64,000 bases of DNA from Caldifarciminota bacterium SM23_42 (GTDB taxonomy: Bacteria; Hydrothermota; Tepidihabitantia; SM23-42): contig LJUJ01000005.1 in assembly GCA_001303785.1 (NCBI GenBank), positions 62,001 to 126,000 of the forward strand, in the 5' to 3' direction. The notes under the pieces are model-generated. The model worked only from the letters and a program-made list of their open reading frames with translations, was not told the DNA's origin and ran no database searches. Shown here piece by piece: positions 24,635 through 33,426 of this stretch (its first letter is position 1; each line of letters starts with the position of its first letter). Position numbers and translations under genes: made by a program.

Positions 24635-25528
24635 ATGAGCAATTTCTTCGGTGAATTCGCTGCCCTAGGAACAGCATTATGTTGGTCATTTGGTTCAATT
24701 TTCTTCACCATATCATCACGCCGCCTTGGATACAGTGTCGTTAACCGCGTGCGCTTGGCACTCGCGCTGCTGCTGTTGATGGCTGCCCATTTCATCATTT
24801 ACGGCAGTTTTGTACCGCTCGATGTTACTGGATACCATTGGTTCTGGTTCGGGCTATCTGGGATTATCGGTTTCGCGATTGGTGATATGCTACTGTTCAG
24901 GGCCTTTGTGCTCCTTGGTGCGCGGGTCAGTATGCTCCTAATGGCCCTCGTCCCGGTATTTGGCACAATCATCGCCTGGTTGTTCCTGGGTGAACTGCTA
25001 CAACTCAGTGAAGTCGTAGCAATAACGATAACTATCTCTGGCATTGCCTGGGTTATAACAGAACGTAAGAACCAAAACCGTCGCAAAGACCACTACATGA
25101 GTGGCATTCTCTGTGGCATAGGCGGCGCCATGGGGCAAGCACTTGGGTTAATACTTTCCAAGAAAGGGCTTGGCAGTGATTATTCTGCCCTTTCGGCAAA
25201 CATCGTCAGGGTGTTTGTTGCAACGTCAGTGCTTTGGTTCATCACTCTTCTGCGGGGAAGAATCCCGGAAACATTCAACAAACTTCGCGATACCAAAGGA
25301 ACAGCCGCTCTAGGTGGTGGTGCATTCTGCGGTCCCTTCTTGGGTGTGTGGTTGTCGCTAGTTGCAGTCCAATACACCTACGTAGGCATCGCCTCGACAC
25401 TAATGGCCATGCCTCCGATTTTCTTGATCCCGCTCTCGCATTGGATATTCAAGGAGAGAATAAGCCTCGGCGCAATACTCGGTACTGTTGTGGCTGTCTT
25501 CGGGGTGGCTCTGATATTTCTTTTGTAG
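24635..25528 (+). CDS. EamA/DMT-family transporter, second of a pair
   Basis: A 297-residue ten-helix permease of the EamA family. The N-terminal half has NFFGEFAALGTALCWSFGSI, GFAIGDMLLFRAFVLLGARVS and a typical LLGARVSMLLMALVPVFGTI helix; the second half begins after the charged linker TERKNQNRRKDHY and contains GIASTLMAMPPIFLIPLSHW followed by FKERISLGAILG. It probably exports or imports small metabolites. It is in one operon with the preceding EamA gene. The substrate cannot be predicted. Confidence 0.87.
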   Translation: MSNFFGEFAALGTALCWSFGSIFFTISSRRLGYSVVNRVRLALALLLLMAAHFIIYGSFVPLDVTGYHWFWFGLSGIIGFAIGDMLLFRAFVLLGARVSMLLMALVPVFGTIIAWLFLGELLQLSEVVAITITISGIAWVITERKNQNRRKDHYMSGILCGIGGAMGQALGLILSKKGLGSDYSALSANIVRVFVATSVLWFITLLRGRIPETFNKLRDTKGTAALGGGAFCGPFLGVWLSLVAVQYTYVGIASTLMAMPPIFLIPLSHWIFKERISLGAILGTVVAVFGVALIFLL

Positions 25529-25742
25529 TAGATTTATGTAATTTCGAATTGCGGAATTCGAATTTCACTGTTTACTAACTACTTCATGCTATTTTTCGCA
25601 AACGTGATACCAACTTGTTGTTGTTCGAACCAGAATTGCGGGACGCAAAGGTAGAGAAAGTATAGCAGCTTACTTATGTTAACGTTACGCTGTTTTGGAT
25701 TTCGGGCATTTGATATTATAATTTATTTAGAATTTACTATTT

Positions 25743-25770
25743 TACTGCCTACTGCTTACTCCCTACTGTA
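25743..25770. repeat. Four-unit 7-bp tandem repeat
   Basis: Four 7-base units of the form TACTGCC/TACTGCT/TACTCCC/TACTGTA, just downstream of the hydrogenase operon. The rest of the 250-base gap (25529-25778) is AT-rich and has no gene. Confidence 0.6.
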
Positions 25771-25778
25771 TGACGGTA

Positions 25779-26384
25779 TCAGTATCCCCAGATTTCCTTC
25801 AAATAGACGGTTCTCCGGCACTGAGGACACAGGTATCTCAAATGCTCACTGCGGTAGGGCGGTACATCGGTACTTTTTGGAATCGACTCCTCACCATATT
25901 CCTGCGACAAGACCAAAAAGAGATTGGGGTTCGCATAGGCCAATTCACCGACCCGTCGGGCAATCCATAGCAGGTGTGCACGGGTAGTAATGACCTCACC
26001 ACAACGTTCACAGAAAATCAGCTCCTTCTCGATCGCTTCTTCGTAATCCTCTCTTGTTATTTCAGCCAAATCATATTCCTGAGTGTGTTTAATACCCTCC
26101 TTGGTTGTACAATAGGCAACACACTGCCCGCAGTATATGCACTTCTCTGGATAGTAGCTCTCCCGTCGGATACCCTTTGCTCGGTCGTCTTTCTGATCAC
26201 GAGCGTTCGCCGGGCAGACCTCGACACAAGCACCACACAAGATACACTTATCAAGATTGAATTCTATTTTTCCACGGAACGTCGGGGCTGCAGGTGAAGG
26301 CTTGAACGGAAATTTTGAGGTGAAAGGTCCTAAGAATATTGCCCTGATCGCCTCGCCGAGCTCCCTCAATTTTGGTTTGCGCAT
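25779..26384 (-). CDS. NuoI/MbhN-like ferredoxin subunit of the hydrogenase complex
   Basis: A 201-residue iron-sulfur protein, last gene of the hydrogenase operon. Two [4Fe-4S] sites are visible: CILCGACVEVCP and CIYCGQCVAYCT (the usual final Pro of the second is Thr). It corresponds to NuoI/MbhN, which passes electrons between the electron donor and the NuoB-like subunit. A C-terminal extension carries two further Cys pairs (CERCGEV, CPQCRR) that look like a zinc ribbon; this is unusual for the family and may be a docking element. The stop of the mrpG gene is immediately before its ATG. Confidence 0.88.
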   Translation of the reverse strand: MRKPKLRELGEAIRAIFLGPFTSKFPFKPSPAAPTFRGKIEFNLDKCILCGACVEVCPANARDQKDDRAKGIRRESYYPEKCIYCGQCVAYCTTKEGIKHTQEYDLAEITREDYEEAIEKELIFCERCGEVITTRAHLLWIARRVGELAYANPNLFLVLSQEYGEESIPKSTDVPPYRSEHLRYLCPQCRRTVYLKEIWGY

Positions 26385-26741
26385 TTAGGTATCCTCCCTT
26401 TCAATCTGTTCACCGCCGAGTTTGTCTGTTCCATACGTGTCAAGAATGGTGCCCTTCCACATTTTCGTGCCGAAATGCAATGATCCTCTCATCAGAGCGT
26501 GTGCCGCAACCGGGCTCGTCAATAATAGAACCGCCGTACAGATCAGTGCTTTTATGCCCATAGGAGTGAAGCCCTTAATTAGAAATATGCCAAGCATGAT
26601 GCCGACTGTACCCAGGGTCACACATTTTGTGGAAGCCTGTAAACGGTTGTATACATCCGGAAAACGAATGAGCCCTATCGCACCTAATAAATCAAAGAAA
26701 ACTCCTACCCATATTATTATCCATCCGATAGTACTAATCAT
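26385..26741 (-). CDS. mrpG: Mrp-type Na+/H+ antiporter subunit G
   Basis: A 118-residue membrane protein with three helices matching MrpG/MnhG/MbhC: IIIWVGVFFDLLGAIGLIRFPDVYNRLQA is the family hallmark region (LIRFPDVYNRL), followed by TVGIMLGIFLI and a third helix. A polar C-terminal tail of about 35 residues follows. It overlaps mrpF by eight bases. In the complex it belongs to the cation-translocating membrane module. Function inferred from the family and the unbroken order E-F-G. Confidence 0.9.
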   Translation of the reverse strand: MISTIGWIIIWVGVFFDLLGAIGLIRFPDVYNRLQASTKCVTLGTVGIMLGIFLIKGFTPMGIKALICTAVLLLTSPVAAHALMRGSLHFGTKMWKGTILDTYGTDKLGGEQIEREDT

Positions 26742-26988
26742 CGAGACTCCTTTTTTCTAAATACTTCGCGAGGGCGACAGTACCGATGAAACTGAAGAGC
26801 GCTAGCGATATTGACAAGTCGATCAGGTATGGTAGATCATAAAACAATGCACTGAGCGCAGTGATTCCGACGAACAGTATACCCATGATATCGACACCCA
26901 CTGCCCGATCAGAGATCGATGGGCCCTGGTAAATCCTATAGAGACACAAAAATCCACCAATTGCTAGGATGCTAACTAACACGCTCAT
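26734..26988 (-). CDS. mrpF: Mrp-type Na+/H+ antiporter subunit F
   Basis: An 84-residue, three-helix protein of the MrpF/MnhF/MbhB family, recognised by LYRIYQGPSISDRAVGVDIMG, the family's conserved GPSxxDRxxxxD motif, and a final LALFSFIGTVALAKYLEKR helix. Overlaps mrpE by four bases and mrpG by eight, so the three are translationally coupled. Confidence 0.92.
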   Translation of the reverse strand: MSVLVSILAIGGFLCLYRIYQGPSISDRAVGVDIMGILFVGITALSALFYDLPYLIDLSISLALFSFIGTVALAKYLEKRSLDD

Positions 26989-27470
26989 TCGAATATCCTC
27001 CTTAGAAATCTTTCAAAACGCGAGGCGATGATTTTCGAAGCCTCCTCCAAATCAGGCGATTGTACCCAAATCCAGTGTATATACAAATAGTCACCTTCCA
27101 CGTCGCAAGTCATGGTTCCTGGCGTCAGTGTAATTGAATTGGCTAGAAAGACCTTTCCAATATTAGTCTTCAATATCGTCCTAATTTTCACTATACCGGG
27201 TTTGATCGGCCTCTCTGGATGTAACACACGATAGGCAACGTCAATATTTGCCTTCACCATGTACCACAGAAAGAATGGGATGTAAATAATGAACCAGATA
27301 AGTCTATGCAGTTGCAGGAATTTGATTGGTTTGTCTGTGAAATATCCACCGAAGAAAATAGTCCCCAGTAAAACGACAATCACGCCAGCAACTAGATGAT
27401 CAAGGTTAACGCTCAAGGTTAAGAGAAGCCACAAACAGAATGCAATTACAAAATAGACCACGTATCTCAT
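26985..27470 (-). CDS. mrpE: Mrp-type Na+/H+ antiporter subunit E
   Basis: A 161-residue protein of the MrpE/MnhE/MbhA family: two N-terminal helices, the LIWFIIYIPFFLWYMVKANIDVAYRVL segment, and a soluble C-terminal part with NSITLTPGTMTCDVEGDYLYIHW, the strongest family signature. It is separated from mrpD by nine bases and overlaps mrpF by four. Confidence 0.92.
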   Translation of the reverse strand: MRYVVYFVIAFCLWLLLTLSVNLDHLVAGVIVVLLGTIFFGGYFTDKPIKFLQLHRLIWFIIYIPFFLWYMVKANIDVAYRVLHPERPIKPGIVKIRTILKTNIGKVFLANSITLTPGTMTCDVEGDYLYIHWIWVQSPDLEEASKIIASRFERFLRRIFE

Positions 27471-27479
27471 TCGGCCTCC

Positions 27480-28982
27480 TTAGAAACCAACAGCAACTGA
27501 ACCAAACACGAGATTCGCATATTCTATACCTCTGAGCAAAGCATGTGCCGCGGGGCCGACGACAAAATCAAAAACCTGTTGGAACCCGATTCCGAGTAGC
27601 ACGATTAACACCACGAGAAAAACCATTGCGATACGCATCGTAAACGGTGCCTTGCTTGCTTCGGTCCTACCTTTTTTCATGAACACGTTATTTTCTATCT
27701 TAAGAAGATAACCTAATGTTACAACACTTAGTCCGATGGCAATGATGGCTAACCACAAGAATCCACCCTTCAAAGCACCTAATATTATAAAGTACTTGGC
27801 AAAAAACCCCACCAACGGTGGTAGGCCAATCAATGACAAACCGCCGATCCGAAAACTCCACGCGGTGGTAGACATTCTCTCACCGAGTCCAGCAAGCTTG
27901 CTCAAATCTCTTGTTCCAGTAGCATTCACAACTGAACCCGATGTGAAAAACAACAACCCCTTTGCGAGGGCATGTGCCAGAATATAGAAAATTGCTCCGG
28001 CGACACCGTAGTAATTGCCGATACCAAAACCAAGCATGATGTAGCCGACCTGTGACACACTTGAATAACCCAGTAACCTCTTGTAATCTCGCTGGCTAAG
28101 GGCCGTGATTCCAGCAAAGGCGATGGACAGCAATCCTATGCCGAGAAGAACATTGAAGAATGCCGGCGCCGTGTCACGACTGAGACCAAAAACATTGAAC
28201 ACAATTCTCGCCGTCGTGTACATACCCAGCACTTTGATGAAGATACCGGACAGAAGACTTGATATGGGAGCCGGGGCCGCAGGGTGTGCGTCAGGCAGCC
28301 AGGAATGGAAAGGCACAAAGGCGGCCTTGATCGAAAACGCAAACAGCATCATGCCCAACACGGTCCAGAAGAAAGGTGTTTGCCCCATCGCCTGCAACGT
28401 ATTTGAAATATCAGCAAGATTCAGTGTAGAGGTTTTCGCATACAACAGTGCAATCGCCAGCAGAAATGTCAAACCGCCGATCTCCCCCATCACCATGTAC
28501 TTAAAGGAAGCCTCCAACTCCTCGGCGTCAACACCGAAGGCAACGAGTGCATACGACGAAATTGCCGCGATTTCAAGAAAAACAAACATATTGAAAAGGT
28601 CACCCGTGATCGACACACCCATCATTCCAGCGGTTATCAGCATATACAATGTGTAGTATTTCCATTGGCCAGTATAGTGGCTCATGTAGCGCCAGGAAAA
28701 CAGACTACCCGCAAATACGAGTATCGAGATAACGAGCACCATAAAAGCAGAGAATGAATCAAACGCCATGACAATACCAAGCGGAGGCGGCCAGTTCCCC
28801 ATCTTGTAGACGACCATTGGAATCTGCTGCATCACGGCAACACCATAGAGTGCAAGGATGAAAAGGACAAACGATACCAGTGTCACGAAAATCCAAACCA
28901 CTGATTTTGCAATTTTGCCTAGGATGGGGATTATGAATGCTGCAGCCAGAGGCAGGGCAAAATATAGCGGAATAAATGTCAC
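27480..28982 (-). CDS. mrpD: Mrp-type antiporter subunit D (NuoM/N-like channel)
   Basis: A 500-residue polytopic ion channel subunit with about 14 helices. Conserved features of the family include FVFLEIAAISSYALVAFG with the TM5-region Glu, IKAAFVPFHSWLPDAHPAAPAP with the TM7 Lys, and the LLGYSSVSQVGYIMLGFGIG and HALAKGLLFFTSG regions. It is one of three antiporter-like subunits in this operon. Length and neighbours (mrpC upstream, mrpE downstream) match MrpD/MbhH. Confidence 0.92.
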   Translation of the reverse strand: MTFIPLYFALPLAAAFIIPILGKIAKSVVWIFVTLVSFVLFILALYGVAVMQQIPMVVYKMGNWPPPLGIVMAFDSFSAFMVLVISILVFAGSLFSWRYMSHYTGQWKYYTLYMLITAGMMGVSITGDLFNMFVFLEIAAISSYALVAFGVDAEELEASFKYMVMGEIGGLTFLLAIALLYAKTSTLNLADISNTLQAMGQTPFFWTVLGMMLFAFSIKAAFVPFHSWLPDAHPAAPAPISSLLSGIFIKVLGMYTTARIVFNVFGLSRDTAPAFFNVLLGIGLLSIAFAGITALSQRDYKRLLGYSSVSQVGYIMLGFGIGNYYGVAGAIFYILAHALAKGLLFFTSGSVVNATGTRDLSKLAGLGERMSTTAWSFRIGGLSLIGLPPLVGFFAKYFIILGALKGGFLWLAIIAIGLSVVTLGYLLKIENNVFMKKGRTEASKAPFTMRIAMVFLVVLIVLLGIGFQQVFDFVVGPAAHALLRGIEYANLVFGSVAVGF

Positions 28983-28992
28983 ATTCGCCTCC

Positions 28993-29331
28993 TTATCCTT
29001 TCAACTTCCTGATTTCTGCAATATCAAAGGTCTTGTACCGATTGTAGATACGCAACACAACACTTAGCATGAGTGCCGTCGTCCCCAATGCAATAACGAT
29101 TGCCGTAAGAACCAAGGCCTGAGGGATCGGGTCAACAAATTTGTGCGGCATATCGACCTGCGTAATGATCGGCGCCAGCATGCCGCGCCGGAAACCGATT
29201 AGGGCGAAGAGGAGATTGATTGCGTATTCGATGAAAGCGAAGCCGATGACTATTTTTATCAGATTGCGTTTGGTAACAATAGCGTACAAACCTATCAAGA
29301 ATAGAATAATACAGCTCAGAAAAATAATCAT
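28993..29331 (-). CDS. mrpC: Mrp-type antiporter subunit C (NuoK-like)
   Basis: A 112-residue three-helix NuoK/MrpC/MbhG homologue. RNLIKIVIGFAFIEYAINLLF (with the functional Glu in the second helix) and PIPQALVLTAIVIALGTTAL are the hallmark MrpC segments. A C-terminal amphipathic tail follows. It lies between mrpB and mrpD as in Mrp operons. Confidence 0.92.
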   Translation of the reverse strand: MIIFLSCIILFLIGLYAIVTKRNLIKIVIGFAFIEYAINLLFALIGFRRGMLAPIITQVDMPHKFVDPIPQALVLTAIVIALGTTALMLSVVLRIYNRYKTFDIAEIRKLKG

Positions 29332-29342
29332 AATTTATCTCC

Positions 29343-29777
29343 TCAATCCTTCATCACATACTTGACTGCGGCGAGGGAAAGAAATATCGAGAATAGACCA
29401 GCGCCTACCTTGAAACTTATCGCGATGTTACAGAAAGGAATAATACCTCCACTCAAGAGATTCAGGGGAACACCCTTTGGCAAGAAGTTGCGGAAGAAAA
29501 CGCCAGCCAGCATGAGCCCGGCGATGGCAATACCGACAAACAAAAGTGCACCGATGCTTTCGAATATCGAAGCTCTGGTTTCCGATCTTTTCTCGGCACC
29601 AGCCTCGCTACCGTATGCCAATACTCTTAAGACCAGTGCTCCGGCAATGATCACACCGCCCGCAAAGCCGCCACCCGGTGTCAAATGTCCATGTAGAATA
29701 ATATATACACCATAGATGAAGATGAAACCGATCATGACATTGGTTATTGTCTTCACAATCAAACTCATTCCCTTCAT
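29343..29777 (-). CDS. mrpB: Mrp-type antiporter subunit B
   Basis: A 144-residue four-helix protein of the MrpB/MnhB/MbhF family: GVYIILHGHLTPGGGFAGG is the invariant motif, followed by GVIIAGALVLRVLAYG and LNLLSGGIIPFCNIAISFKVG. Overlaps the MbhD/E-like gene by four bases. Confidence 0.93.
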   Translation of the reverse strand: MKGMSLIVKTITNVMIGFIFIYGVYIILHGHLTPGGGFAGGVIIAGALVLRVLAYGSEAGAEKRSETRASIFESIGALLFVGIAIAGLMLAGVFFRNFLPKGVPLNLLSGGIIPFCNIAISFKVGAGLFSIFLSLAAVKYVMKD

Positions 29778-30307
29778 TTCTTCCTCCCGACGCTGCGCAT
29801 TAGAGCGATCACACCGATAACCGATGTAAAGAGAACGGTCGCCTCACCAAGTGTATCGAGTGCACGAAAATCTAATATCACATCAGCAACGAGGTTGGCA
29901 CCCCCGGTTTGCGGAAGTCCTAGCCTTATATATTCACTCGCAACCTTCATTGTTGCGTTGCCAAAAGCCGGTAATTCCTGTAACGCCCTGACCATGGCTA
30001 TGAAAAAGATTAGCGCAAAAAATGCGTAGAGCACAATAGACAATACGTGAGAGCTGGTAAGTTTCTTTCCAATGGTCTCGTCGACGTGTGTAGTACGGAA
30101 GATCACAGCCACGAAAATGACAATAGTGACCACTTCCACAACGATCTGCACAATGGCTAGATCTGGAGCTTGAACGAGGATGAACATGATCGCAACGGAA
30201 AAGCCCACTGCACCGAGTGATATCACTGCTGCCAACAGGTCTTTTATCTCAGTGGCAACAAAGGCTGCTATAATCATGAACACAAGAAACAGATAGAGTT
30301 CTATCAT
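29774..30307 (-). CDS. Fused MbhD/MbhE-like subunit (MrpA C-terminal region)
   Basis: A 177-residue membrane protein combining two units that are separate in Pyrococcus Mbh. The N-terminal half (DUF4040 type) has VQAPDLAIVQIVVEVVTIVIF, as in MbhD and the MrpA tail. The C-terminal half has NLVADVILDFRALDTLGEATV followed by a helix, as in MbhE and the MrpA/MrpB junction. In full-length MrpA these regions are the C-terminal part of one large protein; here they stand alone while the NuoL-like part is the preceding gene. Probably forms part of the Na+ pathway. Confidence 0.82.
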   Translation of the reverse strand: MIELYLFLVFMIIAAFVATEIKDLLAAVISLGAVGFSVAIMFILVQAPDLAIVQIVVEVVTIVIFVAVIFRTTHVDETIGKKLTSSHVLSIVLYAFFALIFFIAMVRALQELPAFGNATMKVASEYIRLGLPQTGGANLVADVILDFRALDTLGEATVLFTSVIGVIALMRSVGRKK

Positions 30308-30319
30308 TAAGACCTCCCG

Positions 30320-32215
30320 TCAAAAAACCAAAATCAGCAGTATTATTATACCACCGAGAAAAATCCAGCCGACATAGTTGTACAACTCGCCAGTGTGGAG
30401 TAACGAAGTCAATTTCCCGAACATGGTCACGATCTTCCCGAACACCCTGTATAATGATGTTATGAGTCTGTCCAAGACATCCCTGGAGAGAATAGCGACG
30501 CCGCTTGCTGCACCGTGTAGAAAGTTATAGAAATCAAAAGCACCACCCTCACCGAAATCATATGTCTTCTTGAGCATATCAACACTGTCTATCGAAGAGT
30601 AGAAATTGGGGCCAGTTATCCGGGCGGATTCTTCATCGAGTATTTCACCGCCCACATATACACGCGTCCTTCTCGGTTTCATTACAGTACCAAACAGATA
30701 GACAACGATCCCGACCACGATCCCGACGATGATCAACAACGTGGCAAGGGTAGGAGACCAGAAACCGATTTCGCCAATGTCATACACAACGCTAGGCAGA
30801 ATAAGGTATTTGAGGGGCACAGCCTGGGCAAAGATGCCAAACACGATACACACCAGAGCAAGCAACAATGCTGGGACAACCATTTCGAAACGGGCCTCAC
30901 GCACCTTATTGAGTTCTTTTGGTCGTTCACCAAGAAAAATCGAGTGCATTAACTTCAGGTTGTACGCCAATGTCAAAATGCTACCAAACATGGCGCAGAT
31001 GAGAAAAACGAACCAGATGTTTATTGTACTACTCGTCTCGATTATACCCTGATAGATCATCCATTTCGAATAGAAACCATTCAACGGCGGAACTCCGGAA
31101 ATCGCGAGAGCCGCCACGACGAATGCGAAAAGAGTGACCGGCATCTTCACTCCCAACCCGCCCAACGAGTCCAAGTTTGTCGTTTTGGTTCGGTATTCGA
31201 CGGCACCCGTGGATAAGAAGAGTGCCGATTTATATATCACGTTATTCAACATGTGAAAAAGCGCTCCCGCAATAGCTATTGGTATACCGGTACCGACACC
31301 CAGCAGCATATAGCCGGCCTGTGAAACGGTCGAGAATGCCAACATTCTTTGAGCTTCTTTCTGCCATAGTGCCATTAGTGCCATGAAGATGATCGTGATT
31401 GAACCGATGATCATCAAGGTCAACTGCAACGGAACATACTTAGAAATATCAAATATATAATAGGACAATCTCATCAAGAGATAGAACCCTAGTAGCTTGT
31501 CCAAACTACCCGGTAAATACGCCAAGGTAGAGGCCGGAACGACCTTTGCGGCTTCCGGTATCCAGGTATGCATGGGAACCGTACCCAGCTTGGCTAAGAC
31601 CCCAACAAGAATCATCAAGTAGGATACGATCAACCATACATCGGTGAAAAGGACCTTCGTATCCAGAGGGAAATTGATACTACCTGTCTTGACGAAAAAT
31701 ATTACAATGCCCAACATCATGACGTAATCAGAAACACCGATAATAGTTATCGCCTTACGCGCCGCGGGTGCGCTATAGACCTTTCCGACTTGAAGTAAAC
31801 CGTAAAGAGAGAATACTAATACATTCCAGAATAGCAGGAGGAATATCAGATTACCACTGAGAACGACACCATTTGCGGCCGACAGGGTCAACGCTACGTA
31901 TAGATAATAGACTCTCTCACGTGGTGTCTTTGACATCGCCCTCAAGGAATAGAGCCAAATCAGAATCGCAAAAATTGCATTGAAAAGAACGATGAAGCCG
32001 GCTAGACTATCCGCATAGAACCTGAAATCAATACCAATAAACGAAGCAACATTGTAGGAGATTATCTGTGTTCTTGTGTCGATGAATATCCTTATTGCAT
32101 AGAAAAGTGTAAGCAGAAAGGCCACCAGATCCAATTCTGTACGGAGGCGATTGATAAGAAAACCCAGCAGCCCGAAAAATATTGGCACTACGATGACATA
32201 ATATATTTCATTCAT
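30320..32215 (-). CDS. NuoL/MrpA-like proton or sodium channel subunit
   Basis: A 631-residue polytopic antiporter-like protein. Conserved channel features: LIFLLLFWNVLVFSLYGLL (TM5 region), LAKLGTVPMHTWIPEAAKVV with the TM7 Lys, GAALFHMLNNVIYKSALFL, and the LAFSTVSQAGYMLLGVG region. Beyond the usual 14 helices it has a C-terminal extension (about 500-631) with a soluble stretch and a terminal helix (YVGWIFLGGIIILLILVF), like HyfB/NuoL-type lateral helices. With the two other channel subunits it gives the complex three ion paths. Six bases or fewer separate it from its neighbours. Confidence 0.9.
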   Translation of the reverse strand: MNEIYYVIVVPIFFGLLGFLINRLRTELDLVAFLLTLFYAIRIFIDTRTQIISYNVASFIGIDFRFYADSLAGFIVLFNAIFAILIWLYSLRAMSKTPRERVYYLYVALTLSAANGVVLSGNLIFLLLFWNVLVFSLYGLLQVGKVYSAPAARKAITIIGVSDYVMMLGIVIFFVKTGSINFPLDTKVLFTDVWLIVSYLMILVGVLAKLGTVPMHTWIPEAAKVVPASTLAYLPGSLDKLLGFYLLMRLSYYIFDISKYVPLQLTLMIIGSITIIFMALMALWQKEAQRMLAFSTVSQAGYMLLGVGTGIPIAIAGALFHMLNNVIYKSALFLSTGAVEYRTKTTNLDSLGGLGVKMPVTLFAFVVAALAISGVPPLNGFYSKWMIYQGIIETSSTINIWFVFLICAMFGSILTLAYNLKLMHSIFLGERPKELNKVREARFEMVVPALLLALVCIVFGIFAQAVPLKYLILPSVVYDIGEIGFWSPTLATLLIIVGIVVGIVVYLFGTVMKPRRTRVYVGGEILDEESARITGPNFYSSIDSVDMLKKTYDFGEGGAFDFYNFLHGAASGVAILSRDVLDRLITSLYRVFGKIVTMFGKLTSLLHTGELYNYVGWIFLGGIIILLILVF

Positions 32216-32217
32216 TT

Positions 32218-33426
32218 CTATATTCCCCCTGAGACCAGATAATGCACAGGCTGATAGAAGAAGACACCGAGGAGTAGTGAGACCAGAGCAAGCACGAAGG
32301 ACACTGCGATGCCCACATAACTCGGACGCTTTGCCCGCAGCTTTTGAACGTCACATTGCGGGCCAAAGAACAACTCGTGGTAGAACCTGGTGCTGTAAAG
32401 CAGAGTGAAGACGGCAGCCACAATCGCACCGACACCAAAATATGCGGTCTTTTCAACTGCGCCGATAATCACGGTTAGCTTTGAGAAAAACCCTAGCATC
32501 GGGAAGAATCCGACGATCGACCCAATCAACAATGCCATCGATACCGCCAGGACAGGCGACAGCCTAAGCAAACAAGCCACATTCCTCAAATCATCTTTAC
32601 CTGTGGATTCCTCTATCACACCGACCCCATAAAACAAACCGGACTTTGCCAAAGCATGCGCTGCGATATACAAAACACCGCCAAGCAAACCATAAGTTCC
32701 GCCTACCGCAAATGCTAGAATGATAAACCCCAGTTGACTGACTGTTGAGAATGCCAACAACGTTCTGAGTTTGTTAGCCCGGAGCGCCACACCTCCACCA
32801 ATGATACTAGACAATATTGCAATCCACGCTACCGTGTTGAAGAAAGCCGGGGCCGCGTAATGCCCCATGGTAAACAATCGAAGAAAAAGAACAGCGCCGA
32901 GGTTCTCAGCAATACCGGCTAAACTGCCACCGATTGCTGAAGGGATCGCTTCGTATGCGGGTGCCAGCCAAATATGAAGCGGTATGGTTACCGATTTCGT
33001 GAGTATTCCGATAAGTATCAATACTGCCGCGGTATCACTGATAACACTGATCTTAAACAAATTAAATGTCCCGTTGTCAACATACAAAATCATGAGGCCG
33101 ACCAACATTACCGTTGCCGCCGCAAAATTCACCAAGAAGGTGAAGCTCGAAGCAGATATTTCCCCGGCGCCCCGGTAGTAGCCCACTGCCCTCCAGACCG
33201 CAAACGTTGAAACTTCCCAGAGGACGTATATTAACAAAAGATTGTAAGATAGTGCCACGCCCACTCCCGACCCTATAATCAGCAGTAGCATCAGGTAGAA
33301 CTCAAGACGATGCCCCTTTTCCCTCACTGTAGCAAGACCGTATATTAGAGACATGAGACCAATGAAAACGAATATAATACTCAAGAAAATACCATACTGG
33401 TCTAGGAAAAAATCAAATCCAATCAT
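32218..33426 (-). CDS. NuoN/HyfF-like antiporter subunit
   Basis: A 402-residue polytopic channel subunit, shorter than NuoM/N (about 490). It shows LLLIYVLWEVSTFAVWRAVGYY with the TM5 Glu, GILTKSVTIPLHIWLAPAYEA with the TM7 Lys, and LLAFSTVSQLGFIILAFA and IAAHALAKSGLFYGVG. I start it at the ATG at 33426, which overlaps the stop of the large-subunit gene as ATGA; the open frame extends 40 codons further upstream but that part overlaps the hydrogenase gene and is not membrane-like. Confidence 0.88.
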   Translation of the reverse strand: MIGFDFFLDQYGIFLSIIFVFIGLMSLIYGLATVREKGHRLEFYLMLLLIIGSGVGVALSYNLLLIYVLWEVSTFAVWRAVGYYRGAGEISASSFTFLVNFAAATVMLVGLMILYVDNGTFNLFKISVISDTAAVLILIGILTKSVTIPLHIWLAPAYEAIPSAIGGSLAGIAENLGAVLFLRLFTMGHYAAPAFFNTVAWIAILSSIIGGGVALRANKLRTLLAFSTVSQLGFIILAFAVGGTYGLLGGVLYIAAHALAKSGLFYGVGVIEESTGKDDLRNVACLLRLSPVLAVSMALLIGSIVGFFPMLGFFSKLTVIIGAVEKTAYFGVGAIVAAVFTLLYSTRFYHELFFGPQCDVQKLRAKRPSYVGIAVSFVLALVSLLLGVFFYQPVHYLVSGGI

